NCBI GenBank assembly: GCA_035266845.1
Contig: DATFMP010000084.1
Span: forward strand, 34,148-98,147
Length of the DNA stretch: 64,000 bases
Source: DATFMP01 sp035266845
Lineage (GTDB): Bacteria; SAR324; JACQKK01
Reading direction: 5' to 3'
Shown: piece after piece, positions 8,450-17,030 of the stretch
Layout of the letters: the number at the start of each line of letters is the position of its first letter
Numbering within the stretch: the first letter of the stretch is position 1
Position numbers and translations under genes: made by a program
Notes under the pieces: model-generated
Seen by the model: the letters and a program-made list of their open reading frames with translations, nothing else
Databases searched by the model: none
What the model was told of the DNA's origin: nothing

Positions 8450-9760
8450 GTGAAACTGCTCTATCTGGACCTGGTCGGTGGCATCAGTGGCGACATGACC
8501 GTGGCCGCGCTGCTGGAACTGGGTGTGCCCCTGGAGCACCTGCGCGGCGCCCTGGCCCAAGTGGGGCTTGAGGGCATCGAGCTGAGCACGGAGCGTGCGG
8601 AGCGCCATCATCTGGCAGGCACGCGCTTCCTCGTGCGCGATGTCCACGGCGCCGTGCCCGACCAAGGGCATGCGCATGACGGGTCGCATGGCTCCGACGC
8701 GCACGGCCACGAGCGCGGCCCGTCTCACGCACATGACCCCGGTGCCGAACACGGGCACAGCCATCCGCATCGCGCGTACCGGGATATCCGCCGCATGCTG
8801 GAGGAGAGTCGCCTGCCGGAGGGCACGCGACGCCGGGCGCTGGCCGTCTTTGCCCGCCTGGCCGATGCGGAGGGCGCCGTGCACGGGGTACCTGCGGAGG
8901 CCGTGACCTTCCACGAGGTGGGGGCCTGGGACTCCATCGCGGACATCGTCTGCACGGCCGCCGCGCTGGAGCACCTGGGCGTGGAGGAGGTGCTTTGCTC
9001 GCCGGTGCCCACGGGCAGCGGCAGCGTGGAGACCGCGCACGGGCGCATGCCCATTCCCGCGCCCGCCACCCTGCTGTTGCTGCAGGGCTTCCCGGTGGAG
9101 CAGGGCGGGCCTGCCTATGAGCGCACGACGCCCACCGGTGCGGCCATCCTCGCGGCGCTGGCGCGGCCGGCGCCCGCGGAGCTCACCTACGTGCCGCTGC
9201 GGGTGGGCGTGGGCATCGGCGGCAAGGACTCCCCGGCCGTGCCCAACCTGATGCGGGCGGTGCTGGGCGAGCGGGGCGAGGTGGCGCCGGCGGACGCCGC
9301 CGAGACGATCGAATGTGCCGAGGCCAACCTCGATGACGCCAACCCGGAGTGGATCGGCTACCTGATGGAGCGCCTGCTGGCCGCGGGAGCGCTGGACGTG
9401 GCGTTGATTCCGGCACACATGAAGAAGAACCGGCCGGGCACGCTGGTGCAGGTGCTCTATCCGCCGGCTCTGCGCGAGACGGTGCAAGGGTTGCTGTTCA
9501 GCGAGACCACCACGCTGGGCGTGCGCTACCGGCCGCTGCAGCGCGTGGCCCTGCCGCGCCGGAAGATCGAGGTGGCCACGCCCTGGGGCGTGGTGAGCGG
9601 CGTGGAGGCGCGGCACGCCGGCAAAGCCTACTTCTCCCCCGAATACGAGGCCTGCCGGCGTGTGGCCGAGGCAACCGGCGTCCCCCTGCGCGAGGTATAT
9701 CGGGCGGCCCAGCAGGCATGGTACTCGGACGGGAGCCGCAACGAGGACAGAGACGGCTAG
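8450..9760 (+). CDS. larC: Nickel pincer cofactor biosynthesis protein LarC
   Basis: A 436-aa protein beginning LLYLDLVGGISGDM, the LarC N-terminus, with a histidine-rich insertion at roughly residues 68-112 (many HxH and HGH steps), then FHEVGAWDSIADI, YERTTPTGAAIL and TTTLGVRYRPL, all LarC family segments. LarC inserts nickel into the pyridinium-dithiocarboxylate ligand to make the nickel pincer nucleotide used by lactate racemase and related LarA enzymes. The gene starts with GTG at 8450; the frame is open further upstream through the LOG gene, but family homology begins here. No larB, larE or larA is nearby. Confidence 0.9.
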   Translation: MKLLYLDLVGGISGDMTVAALLELGVPLEHLRGALAQVGLEGIELSTERAERHHLAGTRFLVRDVHGAVPDQGHAHDGSHGSDAHGHERGPSHAHDPGAEHGHSHPHRAYRDIRRMLEESRLPEGTRRRALAVFARLADAEGAVHGVPAEAVTFHEVGAWDSIADIVCTAAALEHLGVEEVLCSPVPTGSGSVETAHGRMPIPAPATLLLLQGFPVEQGGPAYERTTPTGAAILAALARPAPAELTYVPLRVGVGIGGKDSPAVPNLMRAVLGERGEVAPADAAETIECAEANLDDANPEWIGYLMERLLAAGALDVALIPAHMKKNRPGTLVQVLYPPALRETVQGLLFSETTTLGVRYRPLQRVALPRRKIEVATPWGVVSGVEARHAGKAYFSPEYEACRRVAEATGVPLREVYRAAQQAWYSDGSRNEDRDG

Positions 9761-9803
9761 TTAGGCATGCGCCCAGTGCCGGCACAGGCGCCGCGAGCGA
9801 GGC

Positions 9804-10226
9804 TCAGTCGCCGGAGACGGCCGCGTTGCCGCGCTCCATCTCCTTCAGCAACACCAGCAGGTGCTTGCCGTTGGTCACGTCATGGAAGCGGCAACGCACG
9901 CGGTAGCACACCTCCAGCAGGTCCGCGTTTGTCTCCTCCATCGCGCAGCCCAGCACCTTCACCTGGAAGGCCAATGTGCCGCGGAGGATCACCTGCAGCA
10001 TATCGCCGGGGTGGAAGGTCCGATCGGACAGGAAGGCTATCCCGGACGCCGATAGATCCACCACGCGCACCTCCGGCTCCACGCGCACGGCGACGTGGCC
10101 GCCGCACAGGCGTAACCGTGGCGTGGCGCGATGGTCCGGCCCGTCCGCGCGGATCATGACGTCGCCTGCGGCGAGACCTTCCTCGAGGAGCCGTTGGTAC
10201 TCCCGATCCAGATTCCACTGCCCCAT
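9804..10226 (-). CDS. PilZ-domain protein (predicted c-di-GMP binding)
   Basis: A 140-aa single-domain protein. RATPRLRL near residue 34 gives the RxxxR motif and VVDLSASGIAF near residue 55 gives the [D/N]xSxxG motif; together these bind cyclic di-GMP in PilZ proteins. There is no attached enzymatic domain and no membrane segment, so it probably acts as a cytosolic adaptor for motility, pilus or exopolysaccharide control. Its target cannot be named from context, since larC and hslVU are its neighbours. It is convergent with larC and divergent from hslV. Confidence 0.85.
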   Translation of the reverse strand: MGQWNLDREYQRLLEEGLAAGDVMIRADGPDHRATPRLRLCGGHVAVRVEPEVRVVDLSASGIAFLSDRTFHPGDMLQVILRGTLAFQVKVLGCAMEETNADLLEVCYRVRCRFHDVTNGKHLLVLLKEMERGNAAVSGD

Positions 10227-10337
10227 TCCATGCCCCCTTGCATTCGCTATTTGTTCTGCGGGGAGTCCCCTCGGCCTCCTATCGACTCCGTATCAACAAT
10301 CCGCCGGAATTGCACCGGTACCGGACCGTGTGGAGCG

Positions 10338-10382
10338 CGATAGCGCCGGGCGAGTTTACATCGCTCCGGGCCGGCGCTATCG
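10338..10382. repeat. Perfect 12-bp inverted repeat upstream of hslV
   Basis: CGATAGCGCCGG (10338-10349) and CCGGCGCTATCG (10371-10382) are exact reverse complements with 21 bases between them. A smaller pair, GGAGCG (10332-10337) and CGCTCC (10362-10367), interleaves with it, so the two could form alternative or pseudoknotted RNA structures. It could be a DNA operator or part of a leader RNA; nothing here decides which. Confidence 0.6.
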
Positions 10383-10434
10383 TAGGGGGCGAGCCTGAAC
10401 GCACCCGCCGGCCCTGCCATCCGCAAGGCCGATT

Positions 10435-10458
10435 CCCGTGGCACTCTGACGCCACGGG
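10435..10458 (+). promoter_or_regulatory. Hairpin in the probable hslV leader
   Basis: CCCGTGGC (10435-10442) and GCCACGGG (10451-10458) form a perfect 8-bp stem with an 8-base loop, 36 bases before the hslV GTG. No T-run follows, so it is not a terminator. A stabilising 5'-UTR stem-loop has been reported for E. coli hslVU mRNA (from memory, not checkable here); this may be its counterpart. Confidence 0.45.
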
Positions 10459-10494
10459 GACGATCCACCGCTGGTGAACCCAGTAGGAACCTGA

Positions 10495-11031
10495 GTGACG
10501 CTCTTTCACGGAACGACCATCCTCTCCGTGCGCCGCGGCCACAACGTGGTTATGGCCGGCGACGGGCAGGTGACCATGGGCCAGACCGTGATGAAGGCCA
10601 ATGCCCGGAAGGTGCGCCGCACCTATCACGGGCGTGTGCTGGCCGGATTCGCGGGTGCCACGGCCGATGCCTTCACGCTGTTCGAGAAGTTCGACGCGAA
10701 GCTGGACGAATACGGCGGCAATCTGATGCGCGCTTCCGTCGAGCTGGCCAAGGAGTGGCGCACCAGCCGCATGCTGCGCAATCTGGAGGCACTGCTCACC
10801 GTCGCGGACGTGGACAGCTCTCTGATCATCTCCGGCAATGGCGACGTGATCGAGCCGGAGGAGGGCCTGATGGCCGTCGGTTCCGGCGGCATGTACGCGC
10901 TCGCCGCTGCGCGTGGCCTGCTCGCGCACACCCAGCTTCCGCCGCGCCAGGTGGCGGAGGAGGCGCTGCGCATCGCGTCGGGTATCGACGTCTACACCAA
11001 TTCCAACCTCGTCATCGAAGAGTTGAGCTGA
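10495..11031 (+). CDS. hslV: ATP-dependent protease subunit HslV
   Basis: A 178-aa proteasome-like N-terminal-nucleophile peptidase. The mature enzyme begins at a Thr in FHGTTILSVRRG; further family marks are VMAGDGQVTMGQTVMK and GFAGATADAFTLFEKF. HslV forms a two-ring dodecamer that degrades proteins unfolded by HslU in the cytoplasm. The start is a GTG at 10495, giving the usual few residues before the catalytic Thr. hslU begins 8 bases after the stop. Two unusual dyads precede it (see separate entries). HslVU is often heat-shock controlled, but I did not find a convincing sigma32 promoter. Confidence 0.96.
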   Translation: MTLFHGTTILSVRRGHNVVMAGDGQVTMGQTVMKANARKVRRTYHGRVLAGFAGATADAFTLFEKFDAKLDEYGGNLMRASVELAKEWRTSRMLRNLEALLTVADVDSSLIISGNGDVIEPEEGLMAVGSGGMYALAAARGLLAHTQLPPRQVAEEALRIASGIDVYTNSNLVIEELS

Positions 11032-11039
11032 ACCGCCTC

Positions 11040-12395
11040 ATGTCCGCCCAGACCGAGCCCACCAACCTTACCCCGCGCGAGATTGTCGAGGCGCTGGACC
11101 GCTACATCATCGGCCAGCACGAGGCCAAACGCAGCGTGGCTATCGCATTGCGCAACCGCTGGCGCCGGCAGCAGGTGCCAGAGGCCCTGCGCGACGAGAT
11201 TCTGCCCAAGAATATCACCATGATCGGGCCCACCGGCGTGGGCAAGACGGAGATCGCACGGCGCATGGCCCGGCTCACCGGGGCGCCGTTCGTGAAGGTG
11301 GAGGCCTCCAAGTTCACGGAGGTAGGCTATGTAGGGCGCGACGTGGAGTCCATCATCCGTGACCTCACCGAGGTGGGAATCGCCATGGTGCGCAAGGAGC
11401 AGATGGAGCAGGTGCAGGACGCCGCCCGCCTGCATGCCGAGGATCGCCTGCTGGAGATCCTGGTGCCTTCGGTGAATCCGACCCCTGGCTCCACCGCGGC
11501 CGCCGAGAACGCCTCCGGCACACGGGAGAAGTTCCGCGCCAAGCTGCGTGCGGGCGAGCTGGACGAAAAGCCGGTGGATGTGGATGTGGCCGAGCGCGGC
11601 GGGGGACCCATGATCGAGTTCATGCCGCTCTCGGGTATGGAGAGCATGGACATGAACCTGAAGGACATGCTCTCCAGCATGATGCCCAAGGGCAAGAAAC
11701 GTCGCCGCATGCCGGTGAGGGAAGCCCTGGATATCCTGCAGCAGGAGGAGGCCGAACGCCTGATCGATATGGACGAGGTCTCGCGGGTCGCCATCCAGAG
11801 CGTGGAGCAGAATGGGATCGTGTTCCTGGACGAGATTGACAAGATCGCCGGTCGCAGCCAAACCAACGGGCCGGACGTCTCCCGTGAGGGCGTGCAGCGC
11901 GACCTGCTGCCCATCGTAGAGGGCTCCACCGTGAACACCAAGCACGGGCCCGTGCGCACCGATCACATCCTGTTCATCGCCGCGGGCGCCTTCCACGTTT
12001 CCAAGCCGGCGGACCTGATTCCGGAGTTGCAGGGGCGCTTCCCGATCCGCGTGGAGCTGAAGCCGCTGAGCAAAGAGGACTTTGTGCGCATCCTGACGGA
12101 GCCGGACAACGCGTTGATCAAGCAGTACACCGAACTGCTGCACACAGAGGACGTGACGCTGGACTTCACGCCGGAGTCTATCCAGGAGCTGGCAGCCATC
12201 GCCTACCAGGTGAACGCGCAGAACGAGAACATCGGCGCGCGGCGCCTGCACACGATTCTGGAGAAGACGCTGGAGGATGTGAGCTTCGAGGCACCCAACC
12301 TGAAAGGCCAGACCATCACCATCACGCCCGACTACATCCGCAAGCAGCTTGGCACCATCCTGGCCGACCAGGATCTCTCCCGCTACATCCTCTAG
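11040..12395 (+). CDS. hslU: ATP-dependent protease ATPase subunit HslU
   Basis: A 451-aa AAA+ unfoldase. It starts MSAQTEPTNLTPREIVEALD and carries Walker A GPTGVGKTEIARR, the pore motif GYVGRDVES, a central I domain, Walker B IVFLDEIDKIA and the C-terminal tail ending LSRYIL that docks into HslV. HslU unfolds substrates with ATP and feeds them to HslV. The ATG at 11040 lies 8 bases after hslV and gives the normal family N-terminus. The stop codon shares the four bases CTAG with the stop of the convergent amidase gene. Confidence 0.97.
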   Translation: MSAQTEPTNLTPREIVEALDRYIIGQHEAKRSVAIALRNRWRRQQVPEALRDEILPKNITMIGPTGVGKTEIARRMARLTGAPFVKVEASKFTEVGYVGRDVESIIRDLTEVGIAMVRKEQMEQVQDAARLHAEDRLLEILVPSVNPTPGSTAAAENASGTREKFRAKLRAGELDEKPVDVDVAERGGGPMIEFMPLSGMESMDMNLKDMLSSMMPKGKKRRRMPVREALDILQQEEAERLIDMDEVSRVAIQSVEQNGIVFLDEIDKIAGRSQTNGPDVSREGVQRDLLPIVEGSTVNTKHGPVRTDHILFIAAGAFHVSKPADLIPELQGRFPIRVELKPLSKEDFVRILTEPDNALIKQYTELLHTEDVTLDFTPESIQELAAIAYQVNAQNENIGARRLHTILEKTLEDVSFEAPNLKGQTITITPDYIRKQLGTILADQDLSRYIL

Positions 12396-13861
12396 GCGCC
12401 GGTTGCCGCCGATCCGCCCTGGCCACCTTGCCCCACGCCCAGCGGGGGGCGGTGCCCGGCCCAGGGCCGCGCCTGCTCCAGTTGGCCTGCCAGACGGAAC
12501 AGCACGGCCTCCCGCCCGAAGCCGGCCATGAAGTGCACGCCGATGGGCAGGCCCTCCGCATTCCAGTGCAGCGGCACGGACATGGCTGGCTGACCGGTCA
12601 CGTTGGCCAGCAGCGTGAAGTGGGAGTACTCGCCCTGGCGTTCGGGCGAGCGTTGTGGCTCCGCCGGGTCGTGGTCGAAGTAGCCCAGCGGCATGGGCGG
12701 TTGGCGCAGCGTGGGGGTCAGCCACAGATCGTAGCCGGCGCAGAAGGCGGCGATCTCCCGTGCCAGGCGCTGCAGGTCCTGCAGGGCCAGCAGATAGTCC
12801 GCGGGGGTGCGCCGGTTGTGTACCTCGTAGCCCCGCCAGGTGGCCGGCTCGAAGTTCGCCTCGCGCGGCTCCCTGCCGGTGCGGCGTGCCCAGTCGCGGA
12901 TGGCCCAGCCTAGCATGGCCGTCCACACGTGCCCGAAGCGGCGCACCAGCAACTCGGCGTCCAGCCGTGGGGCCGCCTCGCTCACCTCGTGGCCGAGTTC
13001 CTCGCAGAGCCGGGCTGCCTCCTTCACGGCGGCCACGCAGTCGGCATGCACTGGCAGCCCCGTCACGGGCGCCGTGGAGAATGCAATGCGCAGCCGGCCC
13101 GGCGCCGTGCGTGCCTCCTCCGAATAGGGCTGCGCGGGCGGGGAAATCACGTAGGGGTCACCCCGCAGCGGGCCGGCCGTGGCGTCCAGCAGCGCGGCGC
13201 TATCCCGCACGGAGCGCGTCACCGCGTGCTCGCAGATCAGGCCGCCGGCGAGATCGCCATAGTCCGGGCCCAGCGGATTGCGGCCGCGTGTGGGCTTGAG
13301 CCCGAACAGGCCGCAGCAGGAGGCCGGGATGCGGATGGAGCCTCCACCGTCGTTGGCGTGCGCCATGGGTACCAGCCCTGCGGCCACCGCCGCGGCGGAG
13401 CCGCCGCTGGATCCGCCTGTCGTGAGGGCCGGATTCCACGGGTTGTGGGTCGCGCCGAAGCGCCGTGGTTCCGTGGTGGGCAGCAGGGCCAGCTCGGGCG
13501 TGTTGGTCTTGCCCAGCACGATCAGCCCCGCGCGCTCGAAGCGGGCGGCCAACTCTGAATCATGGGGCGAGACGTAGCCATCCAGGAAGGCCGTGCCCTC
13601 GTTGAGCGGCGTGCCGGCCAGTTCCGCCAGCAGATCCTTGAGCAGGAATGGCACCCCGGCGAAGGGGCCGCTCAGGAGGCCTGCGGCTTTGCCGCGCGCG
13701 CGCTCGTAAAGCGGCGCGATCACGGCGTTGAGCGCGGGGTTGTGCTGTTCAATGGCCGCGACGGCCGCGTCGGTCACCTCCGGGGCGGACAGCTCCCGGT
13801 GCGCGATTCGCGCGGCCAGTTCCGTCGCGTCCAGCCAAGCCAGCTCACTCCATGGGGTCAT
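12392..13861 (-). CDS. Amidase (amidase-signature family)
   Basis: A 489-aa Ser-cisSer-Lys amidase. LLKDLLAELAGTPLNEGT holds the catalytic Lys; GGSSGGSAAAVAAG holds the cis-Ser, and DGGGSIRIPASCCGLFGLKP the nucleophilic Ser region. Such enzymes hydrolyse amides of carboxylic or amino acids in the cytoplasm; the substrate is not predictable. A GAGGAG ribosome-binding site stands just before the ATG at 13861. It lies 40 bases downstream of the D-aminoacylase gene on the same strand, so the two very likely form an operon for using N-acylated or amidated amino acids. Its stop overlaps that of hslU by four bases. Confidence 0.9.
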   Translation of the reverse strand: MTPWSELAWLDATELAARIAHRELSAPEVTDAAVAAIEQHNPALNAVIAPLYERARGKAAGLLSGPFAGVPFLLKDLLAELAGTPLNEGTAFLDGYVSPHDSELAARFERAGLIVLGKTNTPELALLPTTEPRRFGATHNPWNPALTTGGSSGGSAAAVAAGLVPMAHANDGGGSIRIPASCCGLFGLKPTRGRNPLGPDYGDLAGGLICEHAVTRSVRDSAALLDATAGPLRGDPYVISPPAQPYSEEARTAPGRLRIAFSTAPVTGLPVHADCVAAVKEAARLCEELGHEVSEAAPRLDAELLVRRFGHVWTAMLGWAIRDWARRTGREPREANFEPATWRGYEVHNRRTPADYLLALQDLQRLAREIAAFCAGYDLWLTPTLRQPPMPLGYFDHDPAEPQRSPERQGEYSHFTLLANVTGQPAMSVPLHWNAEGLPIGVHFMAGFGREAVLFRLAGQLEQARPWAGHRPPLGVGQGGQGGSAATGA

Positions 13862-13901
13862 GCACGGGTCTCCTCTTTGTGGCTTTGTGGCGGTCGCGGC
13901 C

Positions 13902-15491
13902 TCAGTGGTTCTTGCGCAGCACACGGCCCGGCGTATCGCCCGTGGCACGGCCGTTTCGCACGACGCGTGTGCCATTGACGATCACCGTGTCGATGCCCTG
14001 TGGTGGCTGGAACGGATCCAGGTAGTCCGCGCGGTCCAGGATGCTTGCGGGGTCGAACACGACCAGATCCGCCGCCAGCCCTGTCTGCACGCGGCCGCGA
14101 TCGCGCAGGCCCATGATGTCCGCGCAGAGCGAGGTCATCTTGCGCACGGCTTCGGGCAGGCTCAGCACGCCCTCGTCCCGCGCGTAGCGACCCACCACGC
14201 GGGGAAAGGTGCCGAAGTAGCGGGGGTGGGGCCGGCCCTCGCGCAGGTGACCCGGGCGCCCGAAGTAGATGCCGTCCGAGCCGATGGCCACCTGGCCGTG
14301 GGCCATGATGCGGCGCACGTCGCCCTCGTCCATCAGGAAGTATACGGCCAGCGTCTTGGCACGGTCGGCAATGAGCAGATCCATCATGGCGTCCACGGGC
14401 TCCTGCCCTTCACGGCGGCCCAGCTCCTCCAGGCTCAGGCCGGCCGCCTCCGGCCGCGTGGGCGATTCGGCGATCATCACCTGATCCCAGCTGGACATGC
14501 GCATGAAGTGCCGGGCCATGTCCCGCAGCACCTCGCTCCGGATGCGGGCGCGCGTGGGGGTGTCACGCAGGCGCTCGACCAGCGTCTCGCTCCCACCCAC
14601 GTAGGTCCAGGGCGGCAGGATCACCTTGAGGCCCGTGCTGCCTGCGTTGTAGGGATACTGATCGCAGTGCAGCTTCACGCCGCGGGCCCGCGCGTTGTCC
14701 AGGAACGCGAGCAGTTCCGGTGCGCGGCCGAAGTTGTGCGCGCCGCCCACCTTGAGGTGGGAGATCTGCACATGGGCGCCCGAGTGCTCGCCCACCGCCA
14801 CGTTCTCCGCCAGCGAATCCAGCACGCCATCGGCCTCGTCGCGCATGTGCACGAAGTAGCCGCCCTCGTGGGCAGCAGCCACGCGGGCCAACTCCACTAG
14901 CTCGTCGGTGTCCGCATAGCAGGCGGGGGGATAGATGAGGCCCGTGGAGAAGCCGAAGGCCCCCGCCACCATGGCCTCGGCCACCAGCGCGCGCATGTGC
15001 TCCAGCTCGGTGGCGGTGGGTGGGCGATCCTCCACGCCCATCGCCCCGCAGCGCACCGTGGTGTGCCCCACCAGCGGTGCCATGTTCAGCCCCAGCGGCG
15101 GCAGGCGTTCCAGAAACTCGGCAAAGCTGTGCCAGGCGAAGTCCAGGCCGGAATCCACGAACGAGACGTTCTCGCGGAACAACTGCTCGCGTCCCGGCAC
15201 CATCGGTGCCGGGGAGAAGCCGCAGTTGCCCGTGACCTCCGTGGTAACGCCCTGCTCGGTCTTGCCTGCGGCCATCGGATTCACGGGCAGGTTGAAGTCC
15301 GAGTGCGTGTGGATATCGATGAAGCCCGGCGCCACGACGCGGCCCTCCGCCTCCACCAAGGTACCCGCGCGCTCGCCGGCGAGGTCGCCGACCTCTGCGA
15401 TGCGTCCGTCGCGCACCCCCACGTCCGCACGGAAGCCGGGGCTGCCCGTGCCGTCAATCACCTCGCCCCCACGGATGAGCAGATCGAACAT
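13902..15491 (-). CDS. N-acyl-D-amino-acid deacylase (D-aminoacylase)
   Basis: A 529-aa amidohydrolase. FDLLIRGGEVIDGTG opens the metal-dependent hydrolase fold. PGFIDIHTHSDFNL gives the HxH metal site, VTGNCGFSPAP is the signature of D-aminoacylases (bridging Cys), and VIVNGTRVVRNG closes the fold. The enzyme removes the acyl group from N-acyl-D-amino acids in the cytoplasm. An AGGAGG ribosome-binding site precedes the ATG at 15491, which fixes the start against an in-frame ATG 72 bases upstream. The downstream amidase on the same strand suggests a short catabolic unit; no racemase or transporter is directly next to it. Confidence 0.9.
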   Translation of the reverse strand: MFDLLIRGGEVIDGTGSPGFRADVGVRDGRIAEVGDLAGERAGTLVEAEGRVVAPGFIDIHTHSDFNLPVNPMAAGKTEQGVTTEVTGNCGFSPAPMVPGREQLFRENVSFVDSGLDFAWHSFAEFLERLPPLGLNMAPLVGHTTVRCGAMGVEDRPPTATELEHMRALVAEAMVAGAFGFSTGLIYPPACYADTDELVELARVAAAHEGGYFVHMRDEADGVLDSLAENVAVGEHSGAHVQISHLKVGGAHNFGRAPELLAFLDNARARGVKLHCDQYPYNAGSTGLKVILPPWTYVGGSETLVERLRDTPTRARIRSEVLRDMARHFMRMSSWDQVMIAESPTRPEAAGLSLEELGRREGQEPVDAMMDLLIADRAKTLAVYFLMDEGDVRRIMAHGQVAIGSDGIYFGRPGHLREGRPHPRYFGTFPRVVGRYARDEGVLSLPEAVRKMTSLCADIMGLRDRGRVQTGLAADLVVFDPASILDRADYLDPFQPPQGIDTVIVNGTRVVRNGRATGDTPGRVLRKNH

Positions 15492-15673
15492 CGCTGCGGC
15501 CTCCTGATGGGCTGCATGCCCCCCCGGGCCGAACGAAACGCGCGGCGAACGCAGGGTGGGCATCGGGTCTGACCTGTGGCAATACTAGGCCCACGGAGGG
15601 CGGGGCGGCAACCGCATCGCCCGCTCCGCGGAGCCTCCGCACGATTCCGCACCCGCACGCACCGACGCCGACC

Positions 15674-16546
15674 ATGAGCGCTGACTCTCACGCCGACCGC
15701 CGCCTGCTTGCCACGCTGGAGCGCGAGCTGGAGGCGCTGGAGCGCAGCGGCGTGCGCTGGCTCAGCGTTGCGCCCGATCCCACGGCCGCCGCGCCGGTCG
15801 AGCGATCAGCCTACCGGCCGCCGGAGGCGTCCGAGGCAGCCGCCCCAGCGCGCGCTGCGGCGGCCCCGCCGAAAAACGATAAGCCCACGCTGGGCGAGCC
15901 ACAAGTACCGATGGCGTCGCGACCTTCCGAGTCGCCGCCGCAGCCGGCGGTCGCGGGTGACCCCGGCGAGGCATCGCCACATCCATCCGCACTGGACACG
16001 CTGGAGTCGCTGCGGTTCCAGTACCGCGATTGCCAGAACTGCAAGCTGGGCGGTTCGCGCACGCACCTGGTGTTCGGCGTGGGCAGCGACCGGCCGCGCC
16101 TGATGTTTATCGGCGAGGGCCCGGGCGCAGACGAGGACGAGCAGGGCTTGCCCTTCGTGGGCCGGGCGGGCAAGCTGCTCACGGGGCTGATCGAAGCGAT
16201 GGGGCTGGTGCGCGACGACGTGTACATTACGAACGTCGTCAAGTGCCGACCGCCCGGCAACCGCAATCCGGAGCCGGACGAGGTGGCGAGCTGCCGACCC
16301 ATTTTGCAGCGGCAGATCGAGCTGCTGAACCCGCGGCTGATCGTGACCCTGGGCAATGTGCCCCTGAAGGTGCTCAGGCCGGAGGCCGGGGGCATCACCC
16401 GTGAGCGCGGCAGGCCCTTCACCTACCAACGGTGGCAAGTGCTGCCCACGTTTCATCCCTCATACCTGCTGCGCAATCCGTCGGCGATCGAGACCTGTTG
16501 GCCGGACTTCCGCAAGGCGCTGCAAATGGCGTATGTGGAGGAGTGA
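15674..16546 (+). CDS. Uracil-DNA glycosylase, family 4
   Basis: A 290-aa enzyme that excises uracil from DNA as the first step of base excision repair. The catalytic core begins near residue 112. Cys120 and Cys123 (RDCQNCKLGG) plus two later cysteines (VVKCRPPGNRNP, VASCRPI) are the four [4Fe-4S] ligands of family 4. GEGPGADEDEQGLPFVG is the water-activating loop and FHPSYLLRNP the second active-site motif. The first 110 residues are an Ala/Pro-rich, probably disordered extension of a kind seen in proteobacterial homologues. The ATG follows a poor ribosome-binding site. It is divergent from the D-aminoacylase gene. Confidence 0.92.
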   Translation: MSADSHADRRLLATLERELEALERSGVRWLSVAPDPTAAAPVERSAYRPPEASEAAAPARAAAAPPKNDKPTLGEPQVPMASRPSESPPQPAVAGDPGEASPHPSALDTLESLRFQYRDCQNCKLGGSRTHLVFGVGSDRPRLMFIGEGPGADEDEQGLPFVGRAGKLLTGLIEAMGLVRDDVYITNVVKCRPPGNRNPEPDEVASCRPILQRQIELLNPRLIVTLGNVPLKVLRPEAGGITRERGRPFTYQRWQVLPTFHPSYLLRNPSAIETCWPDFRKALQMAYVEE

Positions 16547-16636
16547 CAGGCGGCAGCCGGCGGCGGACGCCGCACGGCCGGGGCGCCACCCGAAAAAAAT
16601 GGCCACAGGCTTGCATTTATGAGGGAGGATGTGAAA

Positions 16637-16672
16637 GATGGAGTCGAACCTTCGGGGGTAGTCTGCTCCATC
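16637..16672. repeat. Inverted repeat with UUCG-type loop, tRNA T-arm-like
   Basis: GATGGAG (16637-16643) and CTCCATC (16666-16672) form a perfect 7-bp stem. The loop contains CCTTCGGG, able to form a UUCG-capped mini-stem. On the minus strand the segment reads GAAGGTTCGACTCC, similar to a tRNA T-arm, but the T-stem has a mismatch and no D-arm, anticodon arm or CCA end can be placed. I treat it as a hairpin or tRNA-like remnant, not a tRNA gene. Confidence 0.45.
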
Positions 16673-17030
16673 AGGCAAGAGGCCGCGCATCGGTGCGCTG
16701 GGAAGGCGTTCCAGACCATCGTTGCGATAAGGGACAGGGACGTGTGACACCTCGAATGAGTCCTGCATCCAGAGCGTTCCCGTCACGAGGGCGGTCCGTC
16801 GCCGGCGCGATTCGGCAGGGGAAGGCGGTCATGGCCACGGGAAGCGCTGCATACTGCGGCATCTTCTTGCGTCTGCACATCCACGGAAAACTACGTCTCG
16901 GGTTGCCGGCCATGGGCCGGTATCGTGTCGCAGGGGGCCGGCCTTATCGTGCCGGCCAATGGAGTCACCGTGCAGACGCGCGGGATTTCAGATGTCGTCC
17001 TCCTACGGGGTTTCCCGAAGCCCCGCCGAC

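Noticed and set aside
10992..12926. 644-codon open frame antisense to hslU and the amidase end
   Set aside because: Same shadow effect of high GC3; it crosses two well-supported genes and has no coherent protein character.
16637..16672. tRNA gene on the minus strand
   Set aside because: Only a T-arm-like GGTTCGACTCC is present. The T-stem has a mismatch and no D-arm, anticodon arm or acceptor end can be folded.
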